A stretch of DNA of 64,000 bases from Mastigamoeba balamuthi (GCA_902651635.1 CACRSC010000013.1:710790-774789), one strand, 5' to 3'; positions 43,737 to 55,405 are shown, numbered from the stretch's first letter. Program-made: numbers and translations. Notes: generated by a model from the sequence alone, not told the origin.

Positions 43737-43858
43737 AGGCAAGCGCCCAGCGTCGCGGGTCTGAACGCAGCCCAGACTGGACAGAAACGGACCGAACTCA
43801 GAACTCGATGAACTCACGCGCGCACGCACCTCACCCCTCACGCGCACGCGGAGGGCAC

Positions 43859-44057
43859 ACCAAGTTCGAACTCTCCAGAGACGATAACCCCTCCTCCCCT
43901 CCTCCCATCCCCCTCCCTCCCGTGTTGTGTGGGCCGTCGTCAGCCATACTCCTGGCTGGACTCCCAGACGTTGTCCCACGCGCACACGGAAGACATACCA
44001 TGTTAGAGCTCTCCAGACACAGCAGGCCGCAGAGACAACAAACAGTACCTTGCCCCC
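43859..44057 (-). repeat. diverged tandem copy of the F-box gene 3' end
   Basis: Two adjacent diverged units. The distal one starts near 43859 (ACCAAGTTCGAACTCTCCAG) and contains GTTGTGTGGGC near 43924 and GGACTCCCAGACG near 43959. The proximal one starts near 43999 with ACCATGTTAGAGCTCTCCAG and continues into the F-box coding end, with GTTGTGTGGGC near 44064 and GGACTCCCAGACG near 44086. The distal unit is outside the gene and non-coding. Confidence 0.7.
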
Positions 44058-45065
44058 TCAGGTGTTGTGTGGGCTGTCGGGCTGGGACTCCCAGACGCTG
44101 TCCACGCGGACGCAGAGTTTTGTGCGGTGCTCGTAGATGTGCGCGCAGCCGCTGGCCAGCGACCACGAGGAGCCCACGCGGTTGAAGCACCATGTGCCGT
44201 CGACGTCGAGCACCCGCAGGCCCTCGCTGCCGAACCTCTGCCAGCGCTCGAGCTCACCGCCGGGCTCGCCGCACGAGTCGTCCATCCACTGCAGCAGCGC
44301 GCACGTGGGCCCGTGCAGGTTGAAGCGGAACCACGGGAAGTCCCCGCTGTCCTCGGTCGCTGTTGCCAGCACCTGCGTGCCCGCGGGCATCCGCAGCGAG
44401 CAGCCGCAGTGCTGCCCGGGCATCTCGGCCACGCAGGGGCTGCGCTCCGACGGCTCGGCCCCTGCGGCGCACTTGGCGAGGATGTAGAGCGGCCTGCACC
44501 ACTGCGCCCCCAGGCTGTTGAGCGGGGGACGGGCAGGATGAGCACAGGTCAGCGCACTCACCAGCTCTGCGGGGTCGTAGACAACGGCCGTGCGTGGGAA
44601 GCGGAACAGGAACGCGGCGAGCGAGGACTGTAGGGCGCGGGCCTCGTCGGGCAGCCCGCGGTGGTCGTTGACGCAGACGTTGCGGCGCGTCATGGGCATC
44701 GCGAGCTCGTCGAGGAGCGCCGGGTCGCAGTGCGCAGTCGCCGCCTGCAGGACGTCGCTGCACGCGGACCGCTGGACGTCGGCGAGGTCCAGCCGCCGCA
44801 GGGTGGGCCCGCAGGCCGCGACCAGCGCACGGCAGGCCGCACGGTCGAGGCCCGAGGACAGCGCGAGGGCACTGGCGCCGGCGAAGCGGTACGCGACGAG
44901 TACCAGCAGAGGCGAGGGAGCGGTGCGCAGGGAGCGAGGGCAGAGGGCAGCGCGCCGCCAGAGGTGCGGCGACTGCGCGTCGTGGCGCCAGGAGCGGCAG
45001 ACGCAGCAGCACGCCGCGAGGTCGCGGGAGTCGACGAGGTACTCGAGCACGGCCGCTATGCTCAT
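44058..45065 (-). CDS. F-box-like protein
   Basis: The start at 45065 opens with an F-box-like helix set (MSIAAVLEYLVDSRDLAACCCVCRSWRHDAQSPHLWRR), the segment that docks on Skp1 in SCF ubiquitin ligases. A helical middle (DRAACRALVAACGPTLRRLDLADVQRSACSDVL) recalls an LRR-like unit. The C-terminal ~120 residues form a Cys/Trp-rich domain (GDFPWFRFNLHGPTCALLQWMDDSCGEP...RFGSEGLRVLDVDGTWCFNRVGSSWSL) I cannot name, possibly for substrate binding. An intron probably removes 44502-44561 (donor CTG|GTGAGT), joining AEL to WCRPLYILAK in frame. Its 3' end is duplicated downstream. Confidence 0.75.
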   Translation of the reverse strand: MSIAAVLEYLVDSRDLAACCCVCRSWRHDAQSPHLWRRAALCPRSLRTAPSPLLVLVAYRFAGASALALSSGLDRAACRALVAACGPTLRRLDLADVQRSACSDVLQAATAHCDPALLDELAMPMTRRNVCVNDHRGLPDEARALQSSLAAFLFRFPRTAVVYDPAELVSALTCAHPARPPLNSLGAQWCRPLYILAKCAAGAEPSERSPCVAEMPGQHCGCSLRMPAGTQVLATATEDSGDFPWFRFNLHGPTCALLQWMDDSCGEPGGELERWQRFGSEGLRVLDVDGTWCFNRVGSSWSLASGCAHIYEHRTKLCVRVDSVWESQPDSPHNT

Positions 45066-45463
45066 TATTAGGGCCCCGGCAGGAGGACAGATAGGCAGAG
45101 CGCCTGACGTTGCGCAAGTATTGGAGGTGGGGGATCGTCCCCACAGGACAAATAAGGCGTGTGTTCCGATTCGGAAAAGGATGTACACTAACTATCTCAC
45201 CAGCGATGTGAAATGCACTCCTTGGTAGCTTTCATTCCATCAGTCCCGGGGTCCAAACCTCAAAACTGTACCCCGACATAATCGATGTTGTAAATACAGC
45301 AGCAGTAGTGCGATTCAATTGTCTACATCACAGAATCAAAAATAGTAGTATATTCTCCGGCAAAGGAGCGCGGGAGAACAGTGCTTGCGTTCATTCAGGC
45401 TGTGCCACCCTGCGGCACGACTACGGTGGTGGTGCATGGCGCGACGTCCTGCGTGTCCGGCCC
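45066..45463. other. intergenic, 5' flank of F-box gene
   Basis: About 400 bases of lower GC, especially 45170-45365; nothing codable. Confidence 0.35.
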
Positions 45464-48400
45464 CTACGAGAAGAAGTCCAGGGCCTTCGTGCACGTCGAC
45501 GCGATGACGCGGTTGGGCGTCGACGCTGCCGCCGACTTGAGCTGCGCCGGCACTCCCGCCTCCCACAACGCCTCCACAGCCCCCGCGTCTGATTCGCCAA
45601 ACCCGTTGAGACCCGCAGGCAAGGGGAGGAGGAGAGGAAGGGAGAGGCGGTGCTCTGACAGCTTTGAGAGACGAGCAGGATGGTCTTGAGCGCCAGCGTC
45701 TGTATCACAGGCGAGTCCGAAGTTATCCGCGTCGCGATTCTGAGGAACGCCCCGTACTTGGCCATGGCCTGCGCCATACTCTCTGCACGCCAGCGCGAAC
45801 GCTCGCAGGGTCAGCAACGGCCATGTGTGGGTGAGCGCGTGGCTGTGGGGCTCGCACTGTTGGAGGCGCATTGCACAATCTCTCGGAGGGTCACTTCGAC
45901 AAATTGCTGCTTGCTGAGCAGGGCGAAGATCGGCTCGAAGCCGCCTGCAGTGCTGAGGGCCGCGACGTAGTCCTCGCCCGACGAGGCGAAGGCGATCAGG
46001 GCCGCGGAGCTGAGGCGCACGAGCTCCGTGTCGCTCCTGGGGTCCACGAGGATCTCGATGAGGTTCTCCATGCCGCCCGCGCGCATGATCTGCTTGGCCA
46101 CGTGCCCGTCCCTCGTGTGCGCGATCGAGCACACCAGCCGCAGCAGCGTCAGCACGAGAGCCGCGTCACCGCGGTGCCTCGCAGCCACGAGCTGCGAGCT
46201 GAACGAGGCCCCAACTCCCGTGTCTGCGATCGTGTCCAGCAGACTGCCTGCGAGAGGGGGGACACGCCAGGGAGTGAGCTGCGTTCTGGTGGGCTGGGGG
46301 CCTTGCGCGCACTGTCGGACGAGACTATGACGAAGACATCCAGGCAGTGCCTCTGCACGACCGCGTTGTTGGAGCTCTTCCTGAAGAGCTCCGCGAGGGC
46401 GGGCAGCCCCCCGATCGCCCTGAACGTGTCCCTGCACGTGTCTTGGGGAGGCCTCGCAACGTCAGCGGGAAACGCCCCGCGAGGAGAGAGCTTGGATGCG
46501 CGCGCACCGTAAACGAGGACCTTCTCGAGCAGCTTGAGCGAGTGCAGGTGGAGCTTCTCGTTGTCGAGTTTGTTGAGCATCGCCGAGACGGCGTTCTTGA
46601 GGACGCCCTGGCCCTCGATCTGGTTGCACGTGTCCGCGTCGTGCGCGAAGAACGTGATGGCCTGGAACGCCCTGTAGTGCAGCTTGACGTTGGCGGGGTT
46701 GATGAACAGCCGCCCGACACCCTCGATCCACTCGTGCGGATTGACCATCTCGAGGAAGTTCTCTGCCCACGCGCCCGCCATTAGTGTCCGGCGCGAAAGG
46801 AGTGCTGTTGCTGCTGCTGCTGCTCACCGCACTGCGCAAACTTGGCCACGCATTTGAGGGCGGTCAGCTGCTGCAGGTCGCTCTTGCTGGCTAGCATGAT
46901 CTGGAGCTTACTGACCACGCCGCTGGCGACGATGAGGCCCTGCGCGGGCTCTGCAGCAGGGAAAGGCGTCAGCGCAACGGCGACAGGTACGAGGACGGCG
47001 GGAGAGGCCACCGTAGGTGAGGAGGCTTGACAGGCTCTCGATCACGTGCAGCGTCAGGCCCGGGTTGCTCTTGTCCAGCAGCGACAACAGGATGGACAGG
47101 CCGCCCTTCTGGTAGAACTCCTCGTGGGTCGTCGCTGTGTAGTCCACAAAGGTGGTCAGGAGGGCCGAGGCAACAAGCACCGCAGGGGAGGCGGAAGAAC
47201 GCACGGCTCTTGAGCATCCGCGCTGCCACGAGGACAGAGCTCGTCAGAATGAAGTCGTTGAGGCTCTGCATCGCCTGGATCAGTGCGTCCATCCCCTTCT
47301 TGGCGATCATCTCGCGGTTCTCAGCTGTGGGCACCAACAGGAGCAGTTGAGAAAAGGCAGAGATGTGCAATTCCGAAACGGAGAGCTGGTGATGCACTGC
47401 TCTTCATCAAGGCCGAGACAGCTCGCAGCGCGAACATCGACACGACGTCGCTGGGGTGCGCCATGCATTCGACCAGCTTGTCGAACGCGCCCCTCTGCTT
47501 GCCGTACTCGCTCACGAGCACGCCTGGATAGCGCCGGCGATACGTCAGCCAGCGAGTCGGGGCGGGCTAAGGTGAAACCCGATGCGAGAGACGCAACTGT
47601 GGGTCGAGAGGGCCACGAGGGCGCGGAGAGCGTTCTCGACGACGACGTCGTAGGGCGAGTTGAAGCAGTGTATCAGCGAGACGAGGACGCCGTCCTCGAT
47701 GAGCGCGCGGACGTTGGGCTCGCTCTTGGCGATGGTGATGGTGATGCCCTGCAGCGCCCGCAGCGGCCCCACGTCGCTCTGCGTCTCGAGCAGCTCCTTG
47801 AGCCGCTGGTCGACGGCCTTCATCTTCTGGCGCTCCTCCGACGTCACCGTGACCGCGGCCACGCGCGTCAGCTCCTCGTCGGACCCCGAGAGCACGCGCA
47901 CGACCTCCTCGAAGCGCGGCCTCGCAGAGGCGTCGGGCGCGCAGCACCGCGAGATGAGCGTCGCGACGGCCGTCGGCGTGGCGCCCGTGCTGAACTTGGG
48001 GACGAAGGGGCGGCCCTCCTGCGGCGCCGGCAGCTTCAGGAGGTCGTTGCCCAGGCAGCCCTCGTAGAGGACCCACAGGCAGACGCCGAAGCTGAACACG
48101 TCCGCGGCCTCTGTGTACGCGATCGTCGCCGACGTGAACAGCTCCAGCGCCAGGTACTCGGGCGCAAACTGCGCGCCCTCGGACAGGTTCGCGCCCTTGA
48201 GCCCGCAGAACCCGTAGTCGCGGATCTTGGGAATGCCCTCGTCGTTCTGGCGTGGCGGCAGACGCATGTGAGAGGGCCGCAAAGAGGCGAAGGGGCCGGC
48301 GCTCTCCGCACGATTATGATGTCCGAGGGCTTCAGAGACCCGTGGAGGATGTTGTTCCTGTGCAGGTGCAGCATGCCAGAGGCCACGCCCCTGGCGACAG

Positions 48401-51173
48401 TCAGGCGCAGCGAGAGGCCCTCCTGCGAGCGGGGGCGCAAGTGTGAGCCCCCCGCCTCCCGACAGAGAGAGGAGGAGCGGGAGCAGACCAGCCTGCGCAG
48501 CTTGCTCACGAACGCGTTCAGGTCTACGCCGTGCACGTACTCCGTGACAAAGCACACGAGGTTGTCCGTCGATCCTCCCATCACGCGCGCCAGGTTGCAG
48601 TGCTCCAGAGAGCTGCGCGGGGGGGTCAGAGCGCTCCGGCGAGTCTGCAAAACGGCGACGCAACTGCACACGCGACATCTCCGAGCCGAAGTCGAGCAGG
48701 AACGGCGTGCTGAAGCGCTGCGGGCGGATCTTCTTGACGATGACCTCGACGCCGTTGATGGGCGTCGCCGTGTACGTCGTCCCCAGCGCGCCGTCCCCCA
48801 GCCTCTTCTGCAGGCGTATCTCTGCACGCGGCAGCACCCACGCGGGCTCCGGCGGTATTGGCGCCTCCGACGGCATCTCCGCGAACCCCGGCATCACCAG
48901 CGCGGTGGCCTGCGGCGCAGACACGGGCGCGGACGCAGCGGGCGCCGTGGGTTCTGGCCCGGCGGGCGGGAGCAGCGGGATGGGGGGCTCCTCGACGGGG
49001 ACCGCAGTCGAGAGGCTCATGGGGACCGGGGACGACGACATGGGGACCTCGCCAAACGACACGAGCCCCGCGGCCGACAGGCAGACGGCCTGCGACGTGT
49101 GCATCCCCGCGGCGCGCGCGCTGGTCCTCGCGGGCGAGCCCGTCTGCGGGCCCGGGGGGCTCGCGGGCACCTTGGTGACCGCCCGGGGGCCCAGCGACGG
49201 CGACGAGATGACCTCGGCGGTGACTTTGGCCACCACGGCCTTCTTGGGCGACATCGTCGACTGCGCGTCGGGCTGCTGCTGCTCCGCCACGGCTTTCTTG
49301 AGCGGCGAGGCCGGGGCCAGCTCAGGCTGCTGCTCCTGCTGCTTCCCGGGCGACGTGGCGTCCACAGTGTCCTTCTGAGTCTTGGCGAGCAGCGACTCGA
49401 GCTCCGAGAGCGGGTCCCTGTCGTCCTCCTGTGGCTGCGGCTGCGTCCCCGCGCTCGGCACCGCAGCGGCGGCCCCCTCGGGCTTGGCCGAGCTGTCGAT
49501 GAGGTCCTGCAGCATGTCGAGCAGCTTCCCCTCCTCCTGCGGCTGCTGCTGAGCCCCCGCGGGCTCCTTCGCAGGCCCCGTCTCCAGCTCCTCCACGGTG
49601 ACCGCCCCCGTTGCATTCGCGGGCTTGGCAGCGGCCGCGGGCTGGGCGCCTGCCTTGGCCCCCGTCTGGTCGTCGAACATCTCGAGGAACTTGTCGATCT
49701 GGTTCTCCGCGTCCGAAGCGGCCGAGTTGTGCATCGAGAGCTTGGCCTTGGCGAGGGCGTCCTCGCGCGAAACCTGGCGCAGCGGCGGCGGCGACTCGCC
49801 CGGTAGGTCGTCCGTGGCGTCCGAGTCTGCGGGCACTGCCTCGGGCTCGGGCTCGTTGAGGCCCAGCTGGTCGATCTCCTGCAGCAGGTTGTCCAGCGTC
49901 GACGACAGCCTGCGCACGTGCGGCGCCTCCCCCGTGCTCGGCGTGCTCTCTGCGGTGCCACGGACCGCGTCAGAGCAGGTGGAGCGAGGCAGAGGGATGG
50001 GGCAGTGCTCCTACGCTTCAGCGCGATGCCGGGAACGCGGCCGACGGGGTTGTTCTTGGCCTGCCAGGTCTTCTGCAGGTCGAGGGCGACGGCCTTGTTG
50101 CGGTCCTGCGGGCGCAACTCACTCTTGAGACTCGGGGAACCCCAAGGGCCGGGCTCACGTCTTTGGTGACGACGACCCAGTTGAAGTAGTGCAGCTTGGG
50201 GAGCTCGTTGATGATGTAGGACCTGAACTCGGGGACGGCGTGCTCGATGGGGTTGCCCTCGAACGAGAGGTACTCGAGCTTGGGGATCTTGCGTATGGCG
50301 GGCATCACAAACGTGTGGAACTCGGCCAGCGGCATGTCGATGCGGTTCTGCGAGAGGTCCAGCACGCGCAGCGCGCGCAGCTTGCTGAGCTCCTCGAAGC
50401 CCGCGCCGAGCCTGTTGTGCGAGAGGTCGAGGTTGACGAGCTTCTTGAGGTCGCTCATGTCGTTGAGCGTCTCCATGCGGTTCTGCTTGAGGCTCAGCAG
50501 CTCCAGCTCGACCAGCCCGCGGAACGTCACGCTCGAGATCACGTTGCGGTCCGCGTACAGCAGCCGCAGCTTGCCCAGGTGCGCCAGCGACGCCAGCTCC
50601 ATCAGCGAGTTCCCGCTCAGGTTCAGTCTGCAGGGCCGCACAGGGAGATATCGTTGAGCCGAGCCGCATAGCCGCACAGAGCGACGCTGCAGCGCCGCGG
50701 ACAGTTTCGGTTTCCCCTCCCCGCCGCTCGGCGACGCCGAATCGCGTGCGAGAAGCGCCCGCGGCGCCGCGGCGCGGGCGCCAAACGCGGCGGAGGAGAT
50801 TGGCAATCGCGAAAAAGAACAAAACCCCCGCAAACCAAATGAAACGAAATAATAACCGCAAAAATAAACGCGACCGCGACGACGACGGGCCAGGCCGTCG
50901 TGCGAGGAGGGCAGGCGCGGCGAGCGGGCGTGCCCCTTGACGACGTTGGAGCAGTTGGTGAGGAAGAAGTCGTCCTCGAGGTTGTAGCACGGGGGGCTGA
51001 GGTCGAGGAAGACGGGCCACGAGGCCTTGCCCATCAGCTGCTTCACGTGGGCGACCTGCAGCTTCGTCAGCACGGTCCCTGCGGCGAGCGAGATGCCCGA
51101 GGTGCCCGAGAAGGGCTTCTTCGGCTCGCCGGGGAGCCGGCCGAGCGCAGTACGCCCGCCACTGGTCGCCATT
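45464..51173 (-). CDS. LRR / pseudokinase / armadillo-repeat fusion protein
   Basis: One long multi-exon gene. Order: N-terminal segment (MATSGGRTALGRLPG), about six leucine-rich repeats (50620-50170; LNLSGNSLMELASL, LVNLDLSHNRLG, LRVLDLSQNRIDM), a ~370-residue Pro/Gln/Ala-rich linker, a TKL-like kinase domain (GDGALGTTY loop; Lys in VEVIVKKI; ILHGSLKPSDIII; IRDYGFCG; APEYLALELF; ADVFSFGVCLWVLYEG), then armadillo repeats to the end (ENALRALVALSTHS, ALRAVSALMK, LQQLTALKCVAKFAQCG, LRLVCSIAHTRDGHVAKQIMRAGGMENLIEIL). The catalytic HRD Asp is replaced (HGSLKPSD) and DFG is DYG, so it is probably a pseudokinase scaffold. The kinase-to-ARM junction is in phase: THS|VLVSEYGKQ. Roughly 1,500 residues; not every internal intron was resolved. 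Confidence 0.8.
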
Positions 51174-51337
51174 TGGCTGTCGGGGAGGGAGTCCTCTGCT
51201 CTTTGAAATTTGCGGCTCAGAAGATACGAGTATCTCGACTGTTGAAAAGGTATCCCTGTATTCGGCAGTGCACCAGGGGGGCTGCGGGGAAAATTCACAC
51301 GAACATCACCTCTGGAGAAGCACACCCGATGAAGCAA

Positions 51338-51640
51338 TCACCACGCCGCGATGACAGATGCCGCAGCCAGGAGCCCGGACTCACAGGTGGGGGAAAGGAT
51401 AACATTCGGGAATCGATGCGATCGCAATCGGAACTCGCAGCTGCCAGCAGAGCTGTCCTCGCCGGGGTACGGTGGCTCGACACCCCTGGCTCGTGCGAGC
51501 ATGCGAGCGGCGAGACGCGGTGGACGCGGTCTACCTTCTGTCGCTGCTGGTCTCGTCGCCATTGTGGTCCTTGCCGTCGTGACCGCCATCGTCATCGGCG
51601 CCCCCGCCCCGCTGTTCGCGACGCTGCCGTACAAGCCTGG
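51338..51640 (-). pseudogene. decayed copy of the SGNH hydrolase 3' end
   Basis: This stretch aligns with 54342-54690, the last two exons and intron of the SGNH gene. Shared landmarks are GCCGCAGCCAGGAGCCCGG, CGATGAAGCAATCACCAC, and GCGAGACGCGGTGGACGCG. Its minus-strand end still reads GLLAAASVIAAW followed by a stop, parallel to GLLAAASIITMW in the intact gene, but upstream frames are broken and no catalytic part is present. Confidence 0.8.
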
Positions 51641-51929
51641 GGCCTGGGGTAGCTCTTGCTGGTGTGGCTGGGGGGGCTCACGGCGGCAGTGGAAGGAACC
51701 ACCGCGCCCTGCGCCCTGTGCACCCCTTCCTCCGCTCTATGCCTTCCGACGAACGTCCTCGCGTCGCCTGGCTCCAGCGGTGCACAGAACCGCTGGAGGA
51801 ACACCAACGGCCTCTTGGACCTGGCACTGGGGCATCTTCCCGTAGCCCAGAAGCCGTCGTCGGACGGTTCCGGGAGGGAAAGGGGTGCGCAGGGAGCAGG
51901 GCCCAGGAGAAGGGTAGGTGTACGTGGAA

Positions 51930-52130
51930 CGTGAAGGCGAGGAGCTCGCCCCTTATGCGGACTTGGCGGCATATGGAGACTAGGGCGTCGGCCAGCATGG
52001 TCGAAAGGCCCCACTAGATATCGAGAGCCGCCTCGTTGACGAAGGCGATGCCCTCTGGGGGGCTGTTGGCACTGAGTCGAGGGCCATCTTGTCCGCGAAC
52101 AGGACGGCTGAGTGGCGGGGCGCTGGCACG
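51930..52130 (-). pseudogene. decayed gene copy related to 55683-56110
   Basis: On the minus strand it reads like PAPRHSAVLFADKMAL before frameshifts, matching PAPRHSVVLFTDDMALEL at 55665-55715. The nucleotide match continues through CCAGAGGGCATC and CTCGTCGCC-like stretches. The frame is broken several times. Parent function unknown. Confidence 0.6.
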
Positions 52131-52424
52131 AGGAACGCGCGGGGTGGCTTGAGGGGGATCGGTGCCAGGTGCTTGGACGACATCAAGCTTGGGTGTAGGT
52201 ACCGATATAGGCAAGAGCGGGTGCGCTGCGAGTGGGCTTGGGGGGGAGGGGGGCGGGGGCGGCTGGCGGGAGCGGGAGGAGCAGGGGCACAAGGAAAAAA
52301 AAAAGAAGAGGCTGAGAGGGGGGGGGTCACGCTTTTCTAATGTGCGGACGTACACGTCAGCTCGCACGTCACGGGGTCTTTTTGAGGGCCTTTTGGGGGT
52401 CTTTTGTGGGGCTTTATTTTTCTC

Positions 52425-52443
52425 TGCGCGCGCGCGCGCGCGG
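52425..52443. repeat. alternating (CG)n tract
   Basis: An uninterrupted run of about nine CG/GC dinucleotides, a sequence capable of forming Z-DNA. Confidence 0.85.
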
Positions 52444-52738
52444 CAGATTAATTATCTTGGGCTTAATTGCTTTTCAAATAACAAAAGTAAGCACACCCGG
52501 CGCCCGCGAGCGGCGAGGCGCGAGGAGCAGAGACCGCGGCCTCGGGCACGCGCGATGTGGTCGCGCTCTTCGATCCTCCCGACCCCGACGAACGAGAACG
52601 ATGACGTGCGAGACGACAACAACGACGACGACACGACGGCGCTGTGTGCGTAGCAAACCCCCCCTTTCGTGGGTGTGAAGTGAAGTACTTTAAGTAATTC
52701 GAGTCGAATCCGCGGGCATGGTGGTGGGAGGGTGCGTC

Positions 52739-52739
52739 G

Positions 52740-52766
<27 letters not shown>
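52739..52766 (+). repeat. (CT)n microsatellite
   Basis: About 13 TC units (cgtCTCTCT...). It marks the left edge of a region of extreme GC content. Confidence 0.9.
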
Positions 52767-52769
<3 letters not shown>

Positions 52770-52773
<4 letters not shown>

Positions 52774-53870
52774 CCTCTCTCCCCTGCGCGCTGTGCCGCG
52801 CCTGCGCACCCTCCTCCGACCGTGCCGCGTGCCGCGTGCCGCGTGCCGCCCGCGATGATGAAAATGCGGTCCTGCGCCGTTGTTCTGCCGTGCTGGGGTC
52901 CGGGGTCAGTGCGCGGGGCGGTGTGTGTGAGGGGCCCGAGGCGCGCACGGCACCGAGCGCCCTGGGGGGGGCACAGCGGGACTGGGATGTCCACCGCGGT
53001 GCCCCCCCGGGGGGGGGCCAAGACGTGCCTGCGCGCCAGCGGGCCTTGCGCGGGAGGGCGCGAGCCGCTGCGGTGCCGGATGGGCTCCCTTATGCCGGCG
53101 GGCGGTCCTGGGGCCCCGAGGTCGCTGCGGGCGCAGCTCTTGTGGTGTTGGTGCGCTGCCCGCGGGCCCCAGCCCCCCGCCGCCGGTTGGTTGCGACGGC
53201 GCCGTGCGTGTCTCTTGCGTCAGCGCGGGCGTGCGCGGCGGGGCGGCCGGCATGAACCATCCGGCGTGGGCGCGGGGGGGTCGGCTAGCGCCCCCCTGCT
53301 CCTGGCTGCGTGGCGATGGCCGTGCTGCCGCGCGCGCCCGCCCCTCCTGCGCGGGTGCGTGTGACTTGCACGCGGCGGCCGAGGGCGCGCCGCGCGTACC
53401 ACGGCTTCTGCGTGGCGCGCGTCGAGCTCTTGCGGGGGGTTGTGTGCGTCGCGCGGGTCCCTTGTTCCGTGCGCGCAGGGCGGGGGGGGGCGGCGTGCGC
53501 AGGTGGGTTCTCGCCTGCGCCCGCGGTCCCCCCGCGGCCCTGCGCCGGGCCCGCGCGCTCTGTCCCGTGCGCGCCGGGGTGCGCGCCCCCGTGCGCCGGG
53601 GCACGCGCGCACGCGTGCGGCAGCGGCGCAGATCGTCGCAGCTGGGGCGTCGCTCGGCCCGCCGGGGGGGCCCCCTATGCCCTCTGGCGGTGCCGTCTGC
53701 CCGCCCCCTCCGTGACGCCCGCCACGCGCGCGTGTGTGTGCGCGAGCACCTACACGCCCGCCATGCCCCCGTGCCCTCCCCGGGGCCCGGCGAATGGCAG
53801 TCCCTGTTGCCCTCTTTCGAGCCTCGCGAGAAACCCAGGCCAGGCCGCACTTCTGAGCGGCTCTCATCTC
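52770..53870. other. extremely GC-rich region, no supported gene
   Basis: About 1.1 kb of very high GC with long G and C runs, including a C7-G9 hairpin-like tract near 53001-53018 and repeated GTGCCGC units near 52822-52850. Both strands have long open frames that translate to Arg/Ala/Gly/Pro/Cys-rich text without domains, as expected from composition alone. Confidence 0.6.
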
Positions 53871-54341
53871 AGTCTTATTGATTAAATCGATACAAATCGC
53901 ACTGCACTGCGCGCGCACACGCCTTGCTGACCACCTCCATCCCCCCCAATCAATCCCCCGGCGAGGTGCGTGCGATGATGGCGCGCGGCTTTGCAGGTGT
54001 CGCCCAGCTGGCTGGTCGGGGAACGAGCGCGTGACGGCCCAGCGTGCAGCGTGGGGGGTGGTGACCGCGGCGAGTGTGGAGTGTGCTGCCCAGGGCTCAC
54101 GCGCGCTGGCGGGCGACAAACAAACGGTGTCGGTGGCCGCCGGGGACGCACGCACCACGCGGACGCGGGCAAGGCGAGAGAGCACAGCAAACCCACCCCC
54201 CAGAGCCAATGAAACAAAAGAGTGAGACAACAACCAACCAACGCAGCGCTGGCCGTGACGTGGTGTATTCGGCAGGGCACTTGAGGGACTGCGGCGAAGT
54301 TCGTTCACACGAACGCATCACAGATACACCCGATGAAGCAA

Positions 54342-55405
54342 TCACCACATCGTGATGATCGATGCCGCAGCCAGGAGCCCGGCAACGCCAGCTGACAGAG
54401 TGGCTATGGGTAAGAGTGTGAACCGTGCGGGAATCAATGCGGTTACCTCGGGGGGCACTTCCAGCGAAGCTGTCGTCGCCGGGGGTGCGGTGGCTCGACG
54501 CCCTGTGGCCACTGCCCGCCTGCGAGTGGCGAGACGCGGTGGACGCGGTCTGCTTGCTGCCGCTGCTGGTCTCGGTGGGGACCACGTGCCTGCTAGACGA
54601 GGCCGCCGCGGGCTCCACGGAGCTGCTGGCGGCCCCGGGGACGACCGCGCTGCCGCTGATGACGCCCGCCATGTACTGCGCGATCGCCTTGTAACCCTCC
54701 TGTGTCGACGCGGTCAATCACGGCAGCGTGGCAACACTAATCAATTGATTCGCCAACAGCCACGCGGGACGCTATCGGACACATCATGAGCACGCTCTGG
54801 GGACTCACAGCGTTGGGGTGGCAGCCGTCGTTGATGAGGTCGGACCGCGTGAGGGCTGCTCCGCCGAAGAGGTCGTAGACTCCCGTCAGCGGCGTGGCGC
54901 CGGCGGCCCGGGCGATCTCGGGGACGATCCTGGGGAACACCTTGTTGATGACCGTCATGTTCATCTCCCACATCTGCTTGAACAGCGGCGGCGACACGGC
55001 AACGTAGACCTTGGGGCTGCTGGGCAGCGCCCTGAACTTGGCGATGAGGGCCGCGTAGTCGGTGCGGTACCTCTGCTCGTTCCAGTTGTACGACTTGGCG
55101 TCGTTGGTGCCCATCATGATGACCACGATGTCCGGGGACGAGGCCAGTGCCGGCGAGTACTTGTACGAGCGCACCCAGGGGTTGTCGGCGGCGCTCTGCA
55201 TCGTCGTGCCCGAGACGCCCGAGTTGAGCAGCGAGTAGCCCGAGCCCAGCAGCGTCTGGGCCACGGCGGGCCACGCGCGGCCGTCGGACCACGGGTAGCC
55301 CTCGGTGATGCTGTCGCCCACGCACGTCACGCGCACGACGGCCCGCGCGCCCGGAGATAGCGCGAGCAGGGCGAGCAGGAGCATCGACAGTACCTGCTGT
55401 ACCAT
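54342..55405 (-). CDS. secreted SGNH/GDSL hydrolase with Ser-rich stalk and GPI-type tail
   Basis: Three exons (55405-54809, 54699-54447, 54391-54342) total 299 residues. A signal peptide (VLSMLLLALLALSPGARA) is followed by the SGNH fold: block I VTCVGDSITEGYPW (nucleophile Ser), block II Gly in NSGVSGTTM, block III MGTNDAKSYNW, block V DGCHPNA (Asp/His), then GYKAIAQYMAGVI. A Ser/Ala-rich stretch of ~75 residues follows, and the last exon encodes a short hydrophobic end (GVAGLLAAASIITMW). That layout suggests an ester or acetyl hydrolase displayed on the cell surface by a GPI anchor. Substrate unknown. A broken copy of its last exons sits at 51338-51640. Confidence 0.88.

Noticed and set aside
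47152-49806. 884-codon plus-strand open frame
   Set aside because: Antisense to the LRR/pseudokinase/ARM gene, Arg/His/Gln-rich and featureless.
52732-53850. Long open frames on both strands in the GC-rich block
   Set aside because: Composition-driven translation with no domain, signal peptide or paralogue support.
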